The translations under genes were made by a program, and so were the position numbers. A model generated the notes under the pieces. The model had not been told where the DNA came from, searched no databases, and worked only from the letters and a program-made list of their open reading frames with translations. A stretch of 64,000 bases of DNA from DATFDN01 sp963767645 (lineage in GTDB: Bacteria > Pseudomonadota > Alphaproteobacteria > Acetobacterales > Acetobacteraceae): positions 372,001-436,000 of the forward strand of contig CAVYEW010000001.1 of the NCBI GenBank assembly GCA_963767645.1. Reading direction: 5' to 3'. Positions 21,158 to 32,267 of this stretch are shown here, in pieces. Every line of letters starts with the position of its first letter. Position 1 is the stretch's first letter.

Positions 21158-21994
21158 CTACGAACCGGCCGCCATTGCCGTCGCAGGCGTGACCGCCGGT
21201 TTCGCCGATGCCCCGGTTCCCAGGCTCGAAGCCGGACGCCCGAACTGCATTGACCGGGCGGCCACCGCGGCTCCGGTCCTGTTGCGCACCTTGAATTTGG
21301 CGATGATGTTGTGGACGTGGACCTTCACCGTGCCGAGCGACATGTTCAGCTCGTAGGCGATGAGCTTGTTCGGCAAGCCCCGCCCGAGCAGTTCCAGCAC
21401 CGCCCGCTCGCGCGGCGTGAAGATCGTGAGGTCCGGCTCCGCCATGGCGGGAGCCCGGTCGAGCAGGATCGGCATCGCCGCGTTCGCCGCGCCGTTGCGG
21501 ATGCGAGGGAAGTAGGAGCCGCCGGCAATGACCAAGCGGATCGCCGCCGCGGCGACATCGACGCTGCTCGACAAGGGAAGGTAGCCCTGCAAACCCAACC
21601 GTGCGACCAAAGCCTCGGCCCCGGCCAGTTCGTTTCCGTCCACCGTGACCATGACGGGAAGCTCGTCGCTTTGCGCACGGAGCCGCTCGATCTGGCGTTC
21701 CAACCAGGACCCGGATTGCATCGGCGCGTGCGCCGTGATGAGCGCCGCCGCGGCCCGCCGCAGCACGTCCTCAGGCATCGACGCTTCCATGTCGCTGACC
21801 ACCATCGCCTCGAATTCCTGGCAGAAGCTGTCCAGCCAGCAACGCAGGCATCCGCGAATGAATTCGCGAGGCTCTACGACGATCAGCAGGCGCCGTTCGA
21901 TGCCGGATGGCGCGTCTTGCCAGTGGGAAGGCACCCCGATTGGAGTTGCAGGTGCCATCGCCGCTAACGGGCGTGGTGGAGTGCGGAAGTTCAT
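21158..21994 (-). CDS. LuxR-type transcriptional regulator with degenerate receiver
   Basis: 278-residue regulator. The N-terminal ~130 residues look like a receiver domain (RRLLIVVEPREFIRGCLRCW), but where the phosphoacceptor aspartate is expected the sequence reads AALITAHAPMQ, so it may not be phosphorylated. The C-terminal HTH is clear: FTPRERAVLELLGRGLPNKL, IAYELNMSLGTVKVHVHNI, AKFKVRNRTGA near residues 180-235. The ATG at 21994 (MNFRTPPR) has GAGGGA about 10 bases upstream and is preferred over an ORF start 45 bases further out. It lies beside the exopolysaccharide genes and probably controls them. Confidence 0.82.
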   Translation of the reverse strand: MNFRTPPRPLAAMAPATPIGVPSHWQDAPSGIERRLLIVVEPREFIRGCLRCWLDSFCQEFEAMVVSDMEASMPEDVLRRAAAALITAHAPMQSGSWLERQIERLRAQSDELPVMVTVDGNELAGAEALVARLGLQGYLPLSSSVDVAAAAIRLVIAGGSYFPRIRNGAANAAMPILLDRAPAMAEPDLTIFTPRERAVLELLGRGLPNKLIAYELNMSLGTVKVHVHNIIAKFKVRNRTGAAVAARSMQFGRPASSLGTGASAKPAVTPATAMAAGS

Positions 21995-22464
21995 GCTTGC
22001 GTTTCCCTCGCCGGCTGGCTCAGCAGACCAATGCCGCATTCGGCCACGATAAGTCCGGCCTCCACGGCGGGGTATCGAAAGAAACGGTCACGTTCCCCAC
22101 TCCAATTGAGTCCGCCCCCGCACAGACCGCATTTCAGTCGGTGCGAAATCCTTATAACGCTTCGCTCACGAAACCGCGTAGTTATTTTCACGGATATTAC
22201 AGGTTTGTGACTGATCTTTCTTGTATAGCTGCGACATAATGCAACCTTCAGTGGCAAAGTAGCTGCTTTGCCATCCGAAGGAGCGCATTGTACGTCGGGT
22301 ATAACACCCATTTCCCTTACTCCCTCGCCAGGTGCGCCTTTTGCGTGAAGGCTTGACCTCCGGCCCTGCTATCCTGGAGGATTCGACAACAGGTAATTAT
22401 CCGTCATCTCCCTCGCCGTGGTGTGAGATTGCTCACACGCTATTGCCCCGTGGTAAGCGAGGCC
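21995..22464. other. AT-richer intergenic region
   Basis: About 470 bases between the divergent LuxR regulator and the ABC-F gene. The stretch 22140-22260 is clearly richer in A and T than the surroundings and is the likely promoter zone for one or both genes, but no pair of boxes is convincing. No protein-like frame is present. Confidence 0.35.
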
Positions 22465-24264
22465 ATGCCGCCGTCGCTTCTGCTTCAAGACATCAGCTTG
22501 AGCTTCGGGACCACGCCGCTGCTGGCCGGCGCCGGGCTTGCCGTCGCCGCCGGAGACCGTGTGTGCCTGGTCGGGCGCAACGGCTCCGGCAAGTCCACGC
22601 TCCTGCGCATCGCTGCCGGCCTGGTTCAGCCTGATGCCGGCCGGCGCTTTGCCCAGCCTGGCGCCGCCATCCGCTATCTTCCGCAGGAGCCCGATCTTTC
22701 GGGGTTCGCGACCACGCTGGCCTATGCCGAGGCGGAGCTTGGCGGCGGCGCGGCGCACGATCGCCACCGCGCACGCCAGTTGCTGCAACAGCTCGGCCTG
22801 ACCGGGACGGAGCCTCCGGCTTCCTTGTCCGGCGGGGAAGCACGCCGCGCCGCGCTGGCCCGCGTGCTCGCCCCCTCGCCCGACATCCTGCTTCTCGACG
22901 AACCGACGAACCACCTCGACCTGCCGGGCATCGAGTGGCTGGAACAGGAGCTGGCCGGGATGCGCTCCGGCATCGTGCTGATCAGCCACGACCGCAGGCT
23001 GCTGGAGCGCATCTCGCGCGCGACGGTCTGGCTCGACCGCGGTGCGACCCGGACCCTGGACCGCGGCTTCGCCGCGTTCGAGGCGTGGCGCGACACCGTA
23101 CTCGAACAGGAGGAAACCGAGCGTCACAAGCTCGGCCGCAAGATCGCCATGGAGGAGGACTGGCTGCGCTACGGCGTCGCCGCGCGGCGCAAGCGCAACC
23201 AGAAGCGGCTCGCCGACCTGCACATCTTGCGCAAGCGCCGGAAGGAACAGCGCGCTGCCCAGGGCGCGGTGCGGCTGAGCGCCACGCCGGCGGACCTCTC
23301 CGGCCGTCTCGTCATCGCCGCCGAGCGCGTGTCGAAGTCGCTCGGCGCCCGTCCGATCGTGCGGGACTTCTCCACCCGGATCATGCGCGGCGACCGGGTC
23401 GGGATCGTCGGGCCCAACGGCGCCGGCAAGACCACGCTGCTCAATCTTCTGATCGGCGCCCTGGCGCCCGATGTCGGGGAGGTGCGGCTCGGTGCCAATC
23501 TTGCGCCGGTGGTGCTCGACCAGCTCCGCGAGACATTGGACGCGGCGCAGAGCCTGAGCCGGGCGCTTACCGGCGGGGCCGGCGACCGGGTCACAGTCGG
23601 CGGCCAGAGCCGGCATGTGATCGGCTACATGCGGGATTTCCTGTTCGGCCCGGAGCAGGCCAACACGCCGGTCGGCATGCTGTCCGGGGGCGAGCGCGGC
23701 CGGCTGATCCTGGCCCGCGCCTTCGCCCGCCCATCCAACCTCATGGTGCTCGACGAGCCGACCAACGACCTGGACCTCGAGACTCTCGATCTGCTGCAGG
23801 AGCAGTTGAACGAATATGCCGGGACGGTACTCCTGGTCAGCCACGACCGCGATTTCCTGGACCGCATCGTGACATCGGTCATCGCCAGCGAGGGTGCCGG
23901 GCGCTGGGTCGAGTATGCCGGCGGCTACACGGACATGCTGGCGCAGCGCGGCACGGCGTTGGCGCCTCCGCCAGCCAGGAAGACGCGGCCCGCGGAACAG
24001 GTGCGTCCACGATCCGGCTCCGGAACCCGCCGGATGACCTTCAAGGACCGACATAGGCTGGAAACATTGCCCGGCCAGATCGCGGCGCTGCAGGCGGAGA
24101 CCGCCCGGTTCAGCATGATGCTGGCCGATCCCGACCTCTATGCGCGCGATCCCGTCCGGTTCGCCGCGACAACCCAGGCCCTCGCCGCCGCGCAGGGGCG
24201 TCTGGCGGCGAGCGAGGAAGAATGGCTCAGGCTGGAGATGGAGCGCGAGAGCATTGAAGGCTGA
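22465..24264 (+). CDS. ABC-F family ATPase (Uup-like)
   Basis: 599-residue soluble protein with two ABC domains in tandem and no membrane segments. First domain: Walker A GRNGSGKST near residue 34, signature LSGGEARRAALARVL, Walker B LLLDEPTNHLDLPG. Second domain: Walker A GPNGAGKTT near 320, LSGGERGRLILARAF, MVLDEPTNDLDLETL. An arginine/lysine-rich linker (RRKRNQKRLADLH) and a C-terminal coiled coil (from about 520) match the Uup branch. ABC-F proteins act on ribosomes or nucleic-acid transactions rather than in transport. The ATG at 22465 starts directly on the domain; an in-frame start 14 codons upstream is possible. Confidence 0.88.
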   Translation: MPPSLLLQDISLSFGTTPLLAGAGLAVAAGDRVCLVGRNGSGKSTLLRIAAGLVQPDAGRRFAQPGAAIRYLPQEPDLSGFATTLAYAEAELGGGAAHDRHRARQLLQQLGLTGTEPPASLSGGEARRAALARVLAPSPDILLLDEPTNHLDLPGIEWLEQELAGMRSGIVLISHDRRLLERISRATVWLDRGATRTLDRGFAAFEAWRDTVLEQEETERHKLGRKIAMEEDWLRYGVAARRKRNQKRLADLHILRKRRKEQRAAQGAVRLSATPADLSGRLVIAAERVSKSLGARPIVRDFSTRIMRGDRVGIVGPNGAGKTTLLNLLIGALAPDVGEVRLGANLAPVVLDQLRETLDAAQSLSRALTGGAGDRVTVGGQSRHVIGYMRDFLFGPEQANTPVGMLSGGERGRLILARAFARPSNLMVLDEPTNDLDLETLDLLQEQLNEYAGTVLLVSHDRDFLDRIVTSVIASEGAGRWVEYAGGYTDMLAQRGTALAPPPARKTRPAEQVRPRSGSGTRRMTFKDRHRLETLPGQIAALQAETARFSMMLADPDLYARDPVRFAATTQALAAAQGRLAASEEEWLRLEMERESIEG

Positions 24265-24272
24265 TCCGCCGC

Positions 24273-25547
<1,275 letters not shown>

Positions 25548-25622
25548 TACCGCTCGAACCCTTTAGCGGCTCAGTACCGTCGCCGCCGGACGGCCCACAC
25601 CAGGGTCGTGACTGCCAGGACA

Positions 25623-25752
25623 ATGGCAGACCGGCGTATCCCTCCCCCCGGCCCCCTCCCGCAAGGAGAGGGGGGGTCGCCTACCACGTCCCCCTCCCCT
25701 TGAGGGAGGGGACAGGGGAGGGGTGAAACGGCGAGTCGACAGTCAGCCTGGT
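25623..25752 (-). repeat. dispersed MITE-like GC-rich repeat, copy A
   Basis: Intergenic element between ndh and terC. Read on the minus strand it matches the copies at 32433 and 47154: CAGGCTGACTG, GCCGTTTCACC, blocks of CCCTCCC/GGGAGGG around ACGTGGTAGGCGAC, and GGGATACGCCGG. Its internal inverted repeats would fold into strong hairpins between the convergent genes. The outer CTAG ends of the other copies are degraded here. Confidence 0.7.
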
Positions 25753-26349
25753 TCAATGGGGAATCGCCGACGCGACCTGGTGCGACCCTTCCCAGACCAT
25801 GCGGAGCGCCACGTACACCACCATCAGCAGCCCGGCCCAGGCCAGCCAACGCTGCCGCTCGACCACCCGCGCCACCAAGTTGGCGGCCACCGCCATCAGC
25901 AACACCCCGAGCAGCAGGCCCAAAGTCAACACCAGCCGGCTATCGCGTGACGCGCCGGCGACGGCCAGCACATTGTCGAGGCTCATCGACACGTCGGCCA
26001 ACACGATGCGCAGCATCGCCCGGGGCAGAGTCGGCGGCGACGGCGTTCGGCCATGCGCACCATTCCGCCCGGCGATCTCGCGGTACATCTTCCATGCCAC
26101 CCACAACAACAGCAGCCCGCCGGCGAGCGTCAGGCCGAGTATTTGCAACAGGCTGAGCGCGACCAGGCCGAAGCCAATGCGGATCGCCGTCGCGGCGCCG
26201 ATACCGAGCGCGATCGCCTTGCGCCGCTCACCCTCCGGCAGCCCGGCCGCGGCAAGGCCCACGACCACCGCGTTGTCGCCCGCCAGCGCCACGTCGATCA
26301 GCACGACCTGCGCCAGCGCGCCAAGTTCGTTGGTCCAGTTAAACGGCAT
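25753..26349 (-). CDS. TerC family integral membrane protein
   Basis: 198-residue membrane protein with six or seven hydrophobic helices, of the TerC/YjbE/Alx family, implicated in metal (Mn) efflux and metal-ion homeostasis. Family motifs with paired acidic and asparagine residues in the membrane are present twice: IDVALAGDNAVVVGLAAAG near residue 20 and ADVSMSLDNVLAVAGAS near residue 110. The start at 26349 (MPFNWTNELG) is the only one close to the first helix; much longer in-frame extensions run through purB on the opposite strand and are rejected. Ligand not determinable. Confidence 0.88.
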   Translation of the reverse strand: MPFNWTNELGALAQVVLIDVALAGDNAVVVGLAAAGLPEGERRKAIALGIGAATAIRIGFGLVALSLLQILGLTLAGGLLLLWVAWKMYREIAGRNGAHGRTPSPPTLPRAMLRIVLADVSMSLDNVLAVAGASRDSRLVLTLGLLLGVLLMAVAANLVARVVERQRWLAWAGLLMVVYVALRMVWEGSHQVASAIPH

Positions 26350-26442
26350 CGCGGCGGGGCGTCCTGCGGCTTTGGGACTTGTCAAGCGGGGGCGGAAGCG
26401 GTCTAGCTCCGCCCACCGCAGCACGAAGTGGGCCGGCGCATC

Positions 26443-27780
26443 ATGGTTCCCCGCTATACCCGTCCCGAGATGGAAGCCATCTGGGCGCCCGCGAACCGCT
26501 ACCGCATCTGGTTCGAGATCGAGGCCCTGGCCGCCGAGGGCATGGCCCGCGTCGGCGCGATCCCGGAGGCCGCGGCCCGGGTCATCCGCGAGAAGGGGGC
26601 AGCGCGCGTCGCCGATATCGGTCCGTCCGACATCGAGCGGATCGACGCGATCGAGCGCGAGACCCGCCACGACGTCATCGCCTTCCTGACCTGGCTCGCC
26701 GAGGCGATCGGACCGGAAAGCCGGTTCGTCCATCAGGGCATGACCTCCTCGGACGTGCTGGACACCTGCCTGTCGGTCCAGCTCGCGCAGGCGACCGACC
26801 TGCTGCTGCGCGACCTCGACGCACTGCTGGCGGCATTGCAGGCGCGCGCCTTCGAGCACAAGCACACGCTGACCATCGGGCGCAGCCACGGCATCCATGC
26901 CGAGCCGACCACGTTCGGGCTGAAGCTCGCCGGGCACTACGCCGAGTTCGCCCGCGACCGCGCCCGGCTGGAGGCGGCGCGGCGCGAAATCGCGGTCTGC
27001 GCGGTCAGCGGCGCTGTCGGCACCTTCGCCCATCTCGACCCGCGCGTGGAGGAATACGTCGCCGAGCGGCTGGGCCTCGCCGTCGAGCCGGTCTCCACGC
27101 AGATCATCCCGCGCGACCGCCATGCCGCCTATTTCTGTGCGCTGGCGGTGATCGCGAGCGGGATCGAGCGCCTGGCCGTGGAGGTGCGCCACCTTCAGCG
27201 CAGCGAAGTGCGCGAGGCCGAGGAGTTCTTCCATGCCGGGCAGAAGGGCAGCTCGGCGATGCCGCACAAGCGCAACCCGGTGCTCTCGGAGAACCTGACC
27301 GGGTTGGCCCGCGTGATCCGCGCCGCCGTGGTGCCGGCGCTGGAGAACGTGGCGCTGTGGCACGAGCGCGACATCAGCCACTCCTCGGTCGAGCGGGTGA
27401 TCGCGCCGGACGCCACCGTCGCGCTCGATTTCGCGCTCGCCCGCGCCGCCGGGATGGTGGAGCGCCTGACCGTGCATCCCGAGCGCATGGTGGAAAACCT
27501 CGAAGCCCTGGGCGGCGTGGTGCATAGCGGGGAGGTGCTGCTGGCGCTGACCCGGGTCGGCATCTCCCGCGAGGACGCGTACCGCATCGTGCAGCGCAAC
27601 GCGATGGCGACGTGGGAAGGCCTCGGCAAGCCAGGCGGGCGGAGCTTCGGCGAGCACCTGGAGCGCGATCCCGAAATCGCCGGGCGGGTGCCGGCTCAGG
27701 CGCTGGCGCGCGCGATGGACCCGGCGCTGCATCTGCGGGCCGTGGACGAGGTGTTCGCCCGCGTGTTCGGCCCGGCCTGA
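26443..27780 (+). CDS. purB: adenylosuccinate lyase
   Basis: 445-residue fumarase/aspartase-superfamily enzyme of purine synthesis. It cleaves SAICAR and adenylosuccinate with release of fumarate. Visible motifs: start VPRYTRPEMEAIW, FVHQGMTSSDVLDT, IGRSHGIHAEPTTFG (catalytic His), and the superfamily signature GSSAMPHKRNPVLSENLTG near residue 268 with its catalytic serine loop. The ATG at 26443 is chosen over the GTG at 26428 because it matches the conserved start. It is transcribed divergently from terC, and the NRDE gene follows after 7 bases. Confidence 0.95.
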   Translation: MVPRYTRPEMEAIWAPANRYRIWFEIEALAAEGMARVGAIPEAAARVIREKGAARVADIGPSDIERIDAIERETRHDVIAFLTWLAEAIGPESRFVHQGMTSSDVLDTCLSVQLAQATDLLLRDLDALLAALQARAFEHKHTLTIGRSHGIHAEPTTFGLKLAGHYAEFARDRARLEAARREIAVCAVSGAVGTFAHLDPRVEEYVAERLGLAVEPVSTQIIPRDRHAAYFCALAVIASGIERLAVEVRHLQRSEVREAEEFFHAGQKGSSAMPHKRNPVLSENLTGLARVIRAAVVPALENVALWHERDISHSSVERVIAPDATVALDFALARAAGMVERLTVHPERMVENLEALGGVVHSGEVLLALTRVGISREDAYRIVQRNAMATWEGLGKPGGRSFGEHLERDPEIAGRVPAQALARAMDPALHLRAVDEVFARVFGPA

Positions 27781-27787
27781 CCGCGCG

Positions 27788-28507
27788 GTGTGTACACTTG
27801 TCCTGCTGCTGCGCCCCGACCACCCCATTCCGGTGATGCTGGCGGCGAACCGGGACGAGCGGTTGGACCGGCCCTGGGACCCGCCGGGCGCATTCTGGCC
27901 CGATCGTCCCGGCGTGGTCGCCGGGCGGGACCGCACCGGCGGCGGCACCTGGATGGGGATGAACCGGCATGGCGTGATGGCCGCCGTGCTGAACCGGCCG
28001 GGCAGTCTCGGCCCGGCGCCGGGCAAGCGCAGCCGGGGCGAGCTGCCGCTTCTGGCGCTGGGCCATGACAGCGCGTGCGCGGCAGTCGGGTTTGTGGCGG
28101 AACTGGACGCGGGCGAATGGCGCTCCTTCAACCTGGTCATCGCCGACCGGTCCGGCGCGTGGTTCGTGCGCGGGAAGGGGCGCGGGCGACCGCAGCCCGA
28201 GCCATTGCCCCCCGGCGTCAGCATGGTCACGGCGCATGATCCGAACGACCTGGACAGCCCACGCACCGCGCGGCACCTGCCCCGCCTGGAGGCGGCGCGC
28301 CCGCCCGACGCCGACGATTGGTTGGCATGGCGGGCGATTCTGTCCGACCGCGCGGGCGGCCCGGGCGAACAGATGAACGTCGAGCATCGCGGCGGTTTCG
28401 GCACGATCTGCAGCTCGCTGCTGGCAATCCCGCGCGCCGGCGCGCTGGCCTGGTGGTTCGCTCCCGGTCCCCCGGACCAAACGGCCTTCTCGCCCGTCGC
28501 GCTCTGA
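27788..28507 (+). CDS. NRDE family protein (TANGO2-like)
   Basis: 239-residue protein of the NRDE/Tango2 family, named for the motif seen here as LAANRDERLDRPWDPPG at about residues 18-34. The N terminus MCTLVLL carries the conserved Cys2, the potential Ntn-hydrolase-type nucleophile. GGGTWMGMNRHGVMAAVLNR follows and is also conserved. The function of this family is poorly known; roles in haem or lipid handling have been proposed for relatives. The GTG at 27788 is forced by the need to begin with Met-Cys-Thr; no good ribosome-binding site is visible, so coupling to purB (7 bases upstream) is likely. Confidence 0.85.
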   Translation: MCTLVLLLRPDHPIPVMLAANRDERLDRPWDPPGAFWPDRPGVVAGRDRTGGGTWMGMNRHGVMAAVLNRPGSLGPAPGKRSRGELPLLALGHDSACAAVGFVAELDAGEWRSFNLVIADRSGAWFVRGKGRGRPQPEPLPPGVSMVTAHDPNDLDSPRTARHLPRLEAARPPDADDWLAWRAILSDRAGGPGEQMNVEHRGGFGTICSSLLAIPRAGALAWWFAPGPPDQTAFSPVAL

Positions 28508-28626
28508 GCCGACGCTGCCGGGGTGTGAACCCGGACACTGCCGCCGGGGGTGACAGTAGCGCTATGGCGCAGGTTCGCTATCCTGCTATCGCCAGCCGTT
28601 AACAAGCGGAGCGCCCGGAGGCAGCG

Positions 28627-30628
28627 GTGGAGCCCAACCGCAAGACCCTTGACCGCTACGATTTGCGCGCCGTGCTGGCGCGCAGCTCCAGCGGCATCGT
28701 CTATGAGGGCTGGGATTCCCGCATCGCCCGCAAGGTTGCGATCAAGACCGTCGCCCTGCCCGATACCGCCGATGCGGAGCTGCAGGACAGACTCGGCCGG
28801 TTCAAGCGCGAGGCGCAGGCGGCGGGGCGGCTGCAGCATCCGAACATCGTCGGGATCTACGACTACGGCGAGGTCGACGATCTCGCCTTCATCGTCATGG
28901 AGTTCGTGGACGGGGTTCCGCTGAAGACCTTGTTCGATCGGCACGAACGGTTCGAGGCGCCGACGATCCTGCGGGTCATGGGCGGGGTGCTGGCCGGGCT
29001 GCAATACAGCCACGACCGCGGCATCGTGCATCGCGACATCAAGCCGTCGAACATCATGCTGACCGCCGACGGCCGCGCCAAGATCACCGATTTCGGCATC
29101 GCGCGGATCGAGAGCAGCAGCCTGACCCAGGCCGGGACCGTCTTGGGCACGCCCGCCTACATGTCACCCGAGCAGTTCCTCGGCGAGACCGTGGATTCGC
29201 GCACCGACATCTATTCGGCCGGCGTGGTGCTCTATCAGATGCTGACCGGCGAGCGCCCGTACGACGGCGGCGTGACGACGATCATGCACAAGGTGCTGCA
29301 CACGGAGGCGGTCAAGCCCTCGCGGATCTCGACCCAGTCCTCCCCAATGCTCGACGCGATCGTGACAAAGGCCATGGCCAAGCGGCGCGAGGACCGCTTC
29401 CCGACCGCCGCCGCGTTCGCCGAGGCGCTGCCCGCCGCCGTGGATTCGACCGTGATCGCCCGCGCGCCGATCACGCCACGCCCCGACCGGCTGCGCCCGC
29501 CGCCGCCGCGTCCGGCAACCAAGCCGGCCACGTCGGTGCGCCACCCCCCCGCACGCACGATGGCGGCAGTCGTGCTCGCCGCGCTGGTGGTGCTTGGCGG
29601 CGTGGGCGGGGGGGCCAGCTTGGCTCGCCCGTAGCGGCGCTCCGGCGCCGCCGGCGATCCCGCAACCCAAGCCCACGCCGGAAGCTGCGCCACCGCCTCC
29701 CGCGATCCAACTTCCGCCTCCGGCGCCAGAGCGCGAAGCGGCCAATCCGGCACCCGCGCCCCTGCCGGAACCGCAGCCGCCGCCGCAGCCGGTCGCTGCT
29801 CCCGACCTGCCGGAAGGCTCCGGCCGCGACGCTCCGGCCGAGCTTTCATCGCCGCCACAGCCCCCAGCCGCATTCTGGATGCCGGCCCCACCACCGCCGA
29901 ACGCGATGCCGGCTCCGCCGCCCGCAAGCCGGCTCGCGTCGCGGCCGCGCCAGTCCTGCGAACAGCCGCCGTTCCTGATGCGGCCCCGTGCGAGCGTGGC
30001 GCTGTTGCGCGTCGTGAATGACGGCCGGGCTTGCGGGGCCAAGCTCTGGGCCGATAGCGGCCACCATGTCCCCTTGGAGTTCCTGGCCGTCGAGACGCCT
30101 CCCGCGCATGGCGCAGTGCGCGTGGATGGCAGTGAGTACGCCTATGTGCCGGAGCCCGACTTCGTCGGCGCCGACAGTTTCCGGCTCGCGGCCCCGCCGT
30201 CGCACTCGATCCGCTTCGATGTCAGCGTATTCCCCGAGCGGCCGGAGATCGCGGGCGCGAACCCGCCTCATCTCCGCTCCGCCCCGGCCGCGCCGGAGAA
30301 GCCGATCCCCTGGATCGGTCTGCGTGCCGAGCCGATCAGCCGCGAGATCGCCGCCGAGCTCGGCATGGGTGGCCCCGCCGGGCTGCTGGTGACTGGCGTG
30401 GACGGCAACGGGCCGGCGGCGCGGGCGACGCTGCACCCGAGCGATGTCGTGCTCGCGTTCAACGGCACCGTGCTCTCCGACCAAGGTTCCCTCGATCGGG
30501 CGGTGCGCGGGGCGTCGATCGGAGAGGCGGCGCCGGTCGAGATCTGGCGCGACCGCCGGATTCTGACACTAAGGGTCGAGCCGGCGCAGGCGCCCGGCCG
30601 CGTCAGCCGTCCCGGTGCGGCGGAGTAG
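28627..30628 (+). CDS. membrane Ser/Thr kinase with Pro-rich, Ig-like and PDZ regions, frameshifted
   Basis: Kinase domain at about residues 10-270: ATP lysine in VAIKTV, catalytic IVHRDIKPSNIML, metal-binding KITDFGIARI, GTPAYMSPEQF. The glycine loop is unusual (LARSSSGIVYEG). One membrane helix follows (MAAVVLAALVVLGGVG). The rest reads in the next frame: a proline-rich linker, an Ig/cadherin-like module (GAVRVDGSEYAYVPEPDFVG) and a C-terminal PDZ domain (GGPAGLLVTGVDGNGPAARA). The switch falls in a run of seven G at about 29608-29614, and the whole span is 3n+1, so one extra G explains it. The topology implies periplasmic Ig and PDZ sensors driving a cytoplasmic kinase. The GTG at 28627 has GGAGG upstream. 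Confidence 0.78.
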
Positions 30629-30648
30629 GCGTGCTAAACTGTGCTGAC

Positions 30649-30757
30649 TTAGGGATCGAGCACTTTGACACCTGCACGTGCGAAATCGGTCACATTGCGG
30701 GTGACGACGCCGAGCCCGTGTTCCAGGGCAGTGGCGGCGATCAGCGCATCTGGCTGG
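30649..30757 (-). pseudogene. C-terminal remnant of a PIN-domain toxin (VapC-like)
   Basis: The minus strand encodes QPDALIAATALEHGLGVVTRN then VTDFARAGVKVLDP and a stop. This is the C-terminal third of a VapC/FitB-type PIN RNase, including the conserved DALIAATA and TRN-DF residues. The N-terminal catalytic part and the antitoxin are missing; the sequence switches abruptly to an IS630 fragment near 30757. The toxin is therefore inactive here. Confidence 0.75.
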
Positions 30758-31110
30758 GGGTGAAATTCAAGCGGTGCAACAACTTGCCCACGGTGCCCTC
30801 GTGCAAGGCAACGGCAAATTCCTCCTTGATCCGCCGCTGCAGATCGATACAGCGCCAGCGCACCACGCCGTCCCGCTCAAGCGCCGGTCCCTGTTCGACC
30901 CACTCCGCCACTTGGGCCTGCCGCTCAGGGGACAGGCGGGGCGAGGGTCCATTGCGCCGCGGCCGGTTACGCAGCCCGTCCAGTCCAGCCTCATTGTAGC
31001 GATGCACCCAGTCGCGCAGCGTCTGGCGGTCCGTCGCACACGCCGCGGCCGCATCTTGCCGCGACCACCCTTCAAGACCAAGGCAACGGCCAGCATCCGG
31101 CGCGGCGCAG
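30758..31110 (-). mobile_element. IS630-family transposase, N-terminal remnant
   Basis: The minus strand encodes the helix-turn-helix part of an IS630 transposase: MLAVALVL then, after a frameshift, EGWSRQDAAAACATDRQTL, RDWVHRYNEAGLDGL and a winged-helix segment ending VGKLLHRLNF. The DDE domain is absent; the frame ends at the vapC remnant. It abuts an IS5-type element on its upstream side. It cannot encode an active transposase. Confidence 0.75.
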
Positions 31111-31148
31111 TCTGATTCGTTGTCGTGCTGAGCGGCGCGGAGACGGCG

Positions 31149-32090
31149 ATGGCGCGGCGGCGGATCGGGCAGGAGCAACGGGCGGTCGGTGGCCTGGAAC
31201 CGTGTGGCGGCACGGCGCTGGACCTGGTCGCGGCCCTGGTGGACTGGGCCGAGATCGACCGCTTGCTCGCCGGCATCTCGGCTGCGGCCAAAGGTGAACC
31301 TGGTTGGCCGCCGCTGGCGCTGTTCCGCGGCCTGCTGCTCGCGACCTGGCACGACCTCTCTGATGTGCGCCTGGCCGAGGCGCTGGACGACCGAGCCATC
31401 TTCCGCCGCTTCTGCGGCTTCGCGACCCACGAGCCCACCCCTGAGCGCACCGCCTTCGTCCGCTTCCGCGCCGCGCTGGTGCGCCATGGCCTGGACCGTG
31501 CGCTGTTCGAGGCGGTGACGCGCCAGCTCGATGCGCGTGGTGTCGTAGTGCGGACCGGCACGCTGGTGGACGCGACGCTGATCCCGTCGGCCAGCATTGG
31601 GCATGACGGCGAGGCGCGCTGGGCGGGGCACCGCCGACGCACGCCCGTGCATGGCTACAAGGCCCCATGTCGCGACCGATCAGGACGCCGGGCTGATCCG
31701 TGGGCTCGAGGTCACGACCGCCAACCTCCACGACGCGGCCGAGTTGGGCGCCATCCTGCCCCAGGCGCCTGGGGACACGTATGGCGACAGCGCGTTCTCG
31801 GGCGGCTCCGCCGAGCGGTTGGTCATGGACCGCGGCGGCAGGTCACAGACGGTGTGGGCCGGCATCTGAGGCAGCGGTCCCGAGGCGCTCGCGCGGCTTG
31901 GGCGCACAACGCCGAGGTGCGCCGGGTGCGAGCACGGATCGAGAAGGTGTTCGGGACCATGAAGCGGAGCTACGGCCTGCGCCGCATGCGCTGGCTTGGG
32001 CGGGCCAAGGCGGGGCTTCAGGTCAGGCTGGCCGCGATCTCCTACAACCTGCGCCGGAGCTGGCGCCTACTCGGGGCAGCCGCGGCGTGA
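31149..32090 (+). mobile_element. IS5-family transposase, degenerate
   Basis: Broken DDE transposase. The N terminus (MARRRIGQEQRAVGG, LDLVAALVDWAEIDRLLAGI, ERTAFVRFRAALVRHGLD) runs to about 31665. The middle (ATDQDAGLIRGLEVTTANLHD, GDSAFSGGSAERLV) is one frame over and ends in a stop at 31869. The C-terminal part (RVRARIEKVFGTMKRSYGLRR, AAISYNLRRSWRLL) returns to the first frame. A segment before the final glutamate block also appears deleted. Terminal repeats could not be assigned with confidence. Confidence 0.8.
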
Positions 32091-32267
32091 GCCGGCCCGG
32101 ACTCTGCCCGCAGCATGACCGCAGGCCCCAGAGCGGGGCCGGTCGAGAGCTGCGACCGTCGCGCAAACGCTCAACCGCCCCAGAGACCCGCAGGATGGCC
32201 CAAGTCCGAGGCCTCCAAGCCTCCCGCGCACAGGTCTCATTAGACCAAAACGCGGGTCAGTTAGGAC

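Noticed and set aside
25753..29031. 1092-codon minus-strand open frame through purB, NRDE and the kinase
   Set aside because: Only its last 198 codons (TerC) are protein-like; the rest is the GC-rich antisense of confidently identified plus-strand genes.
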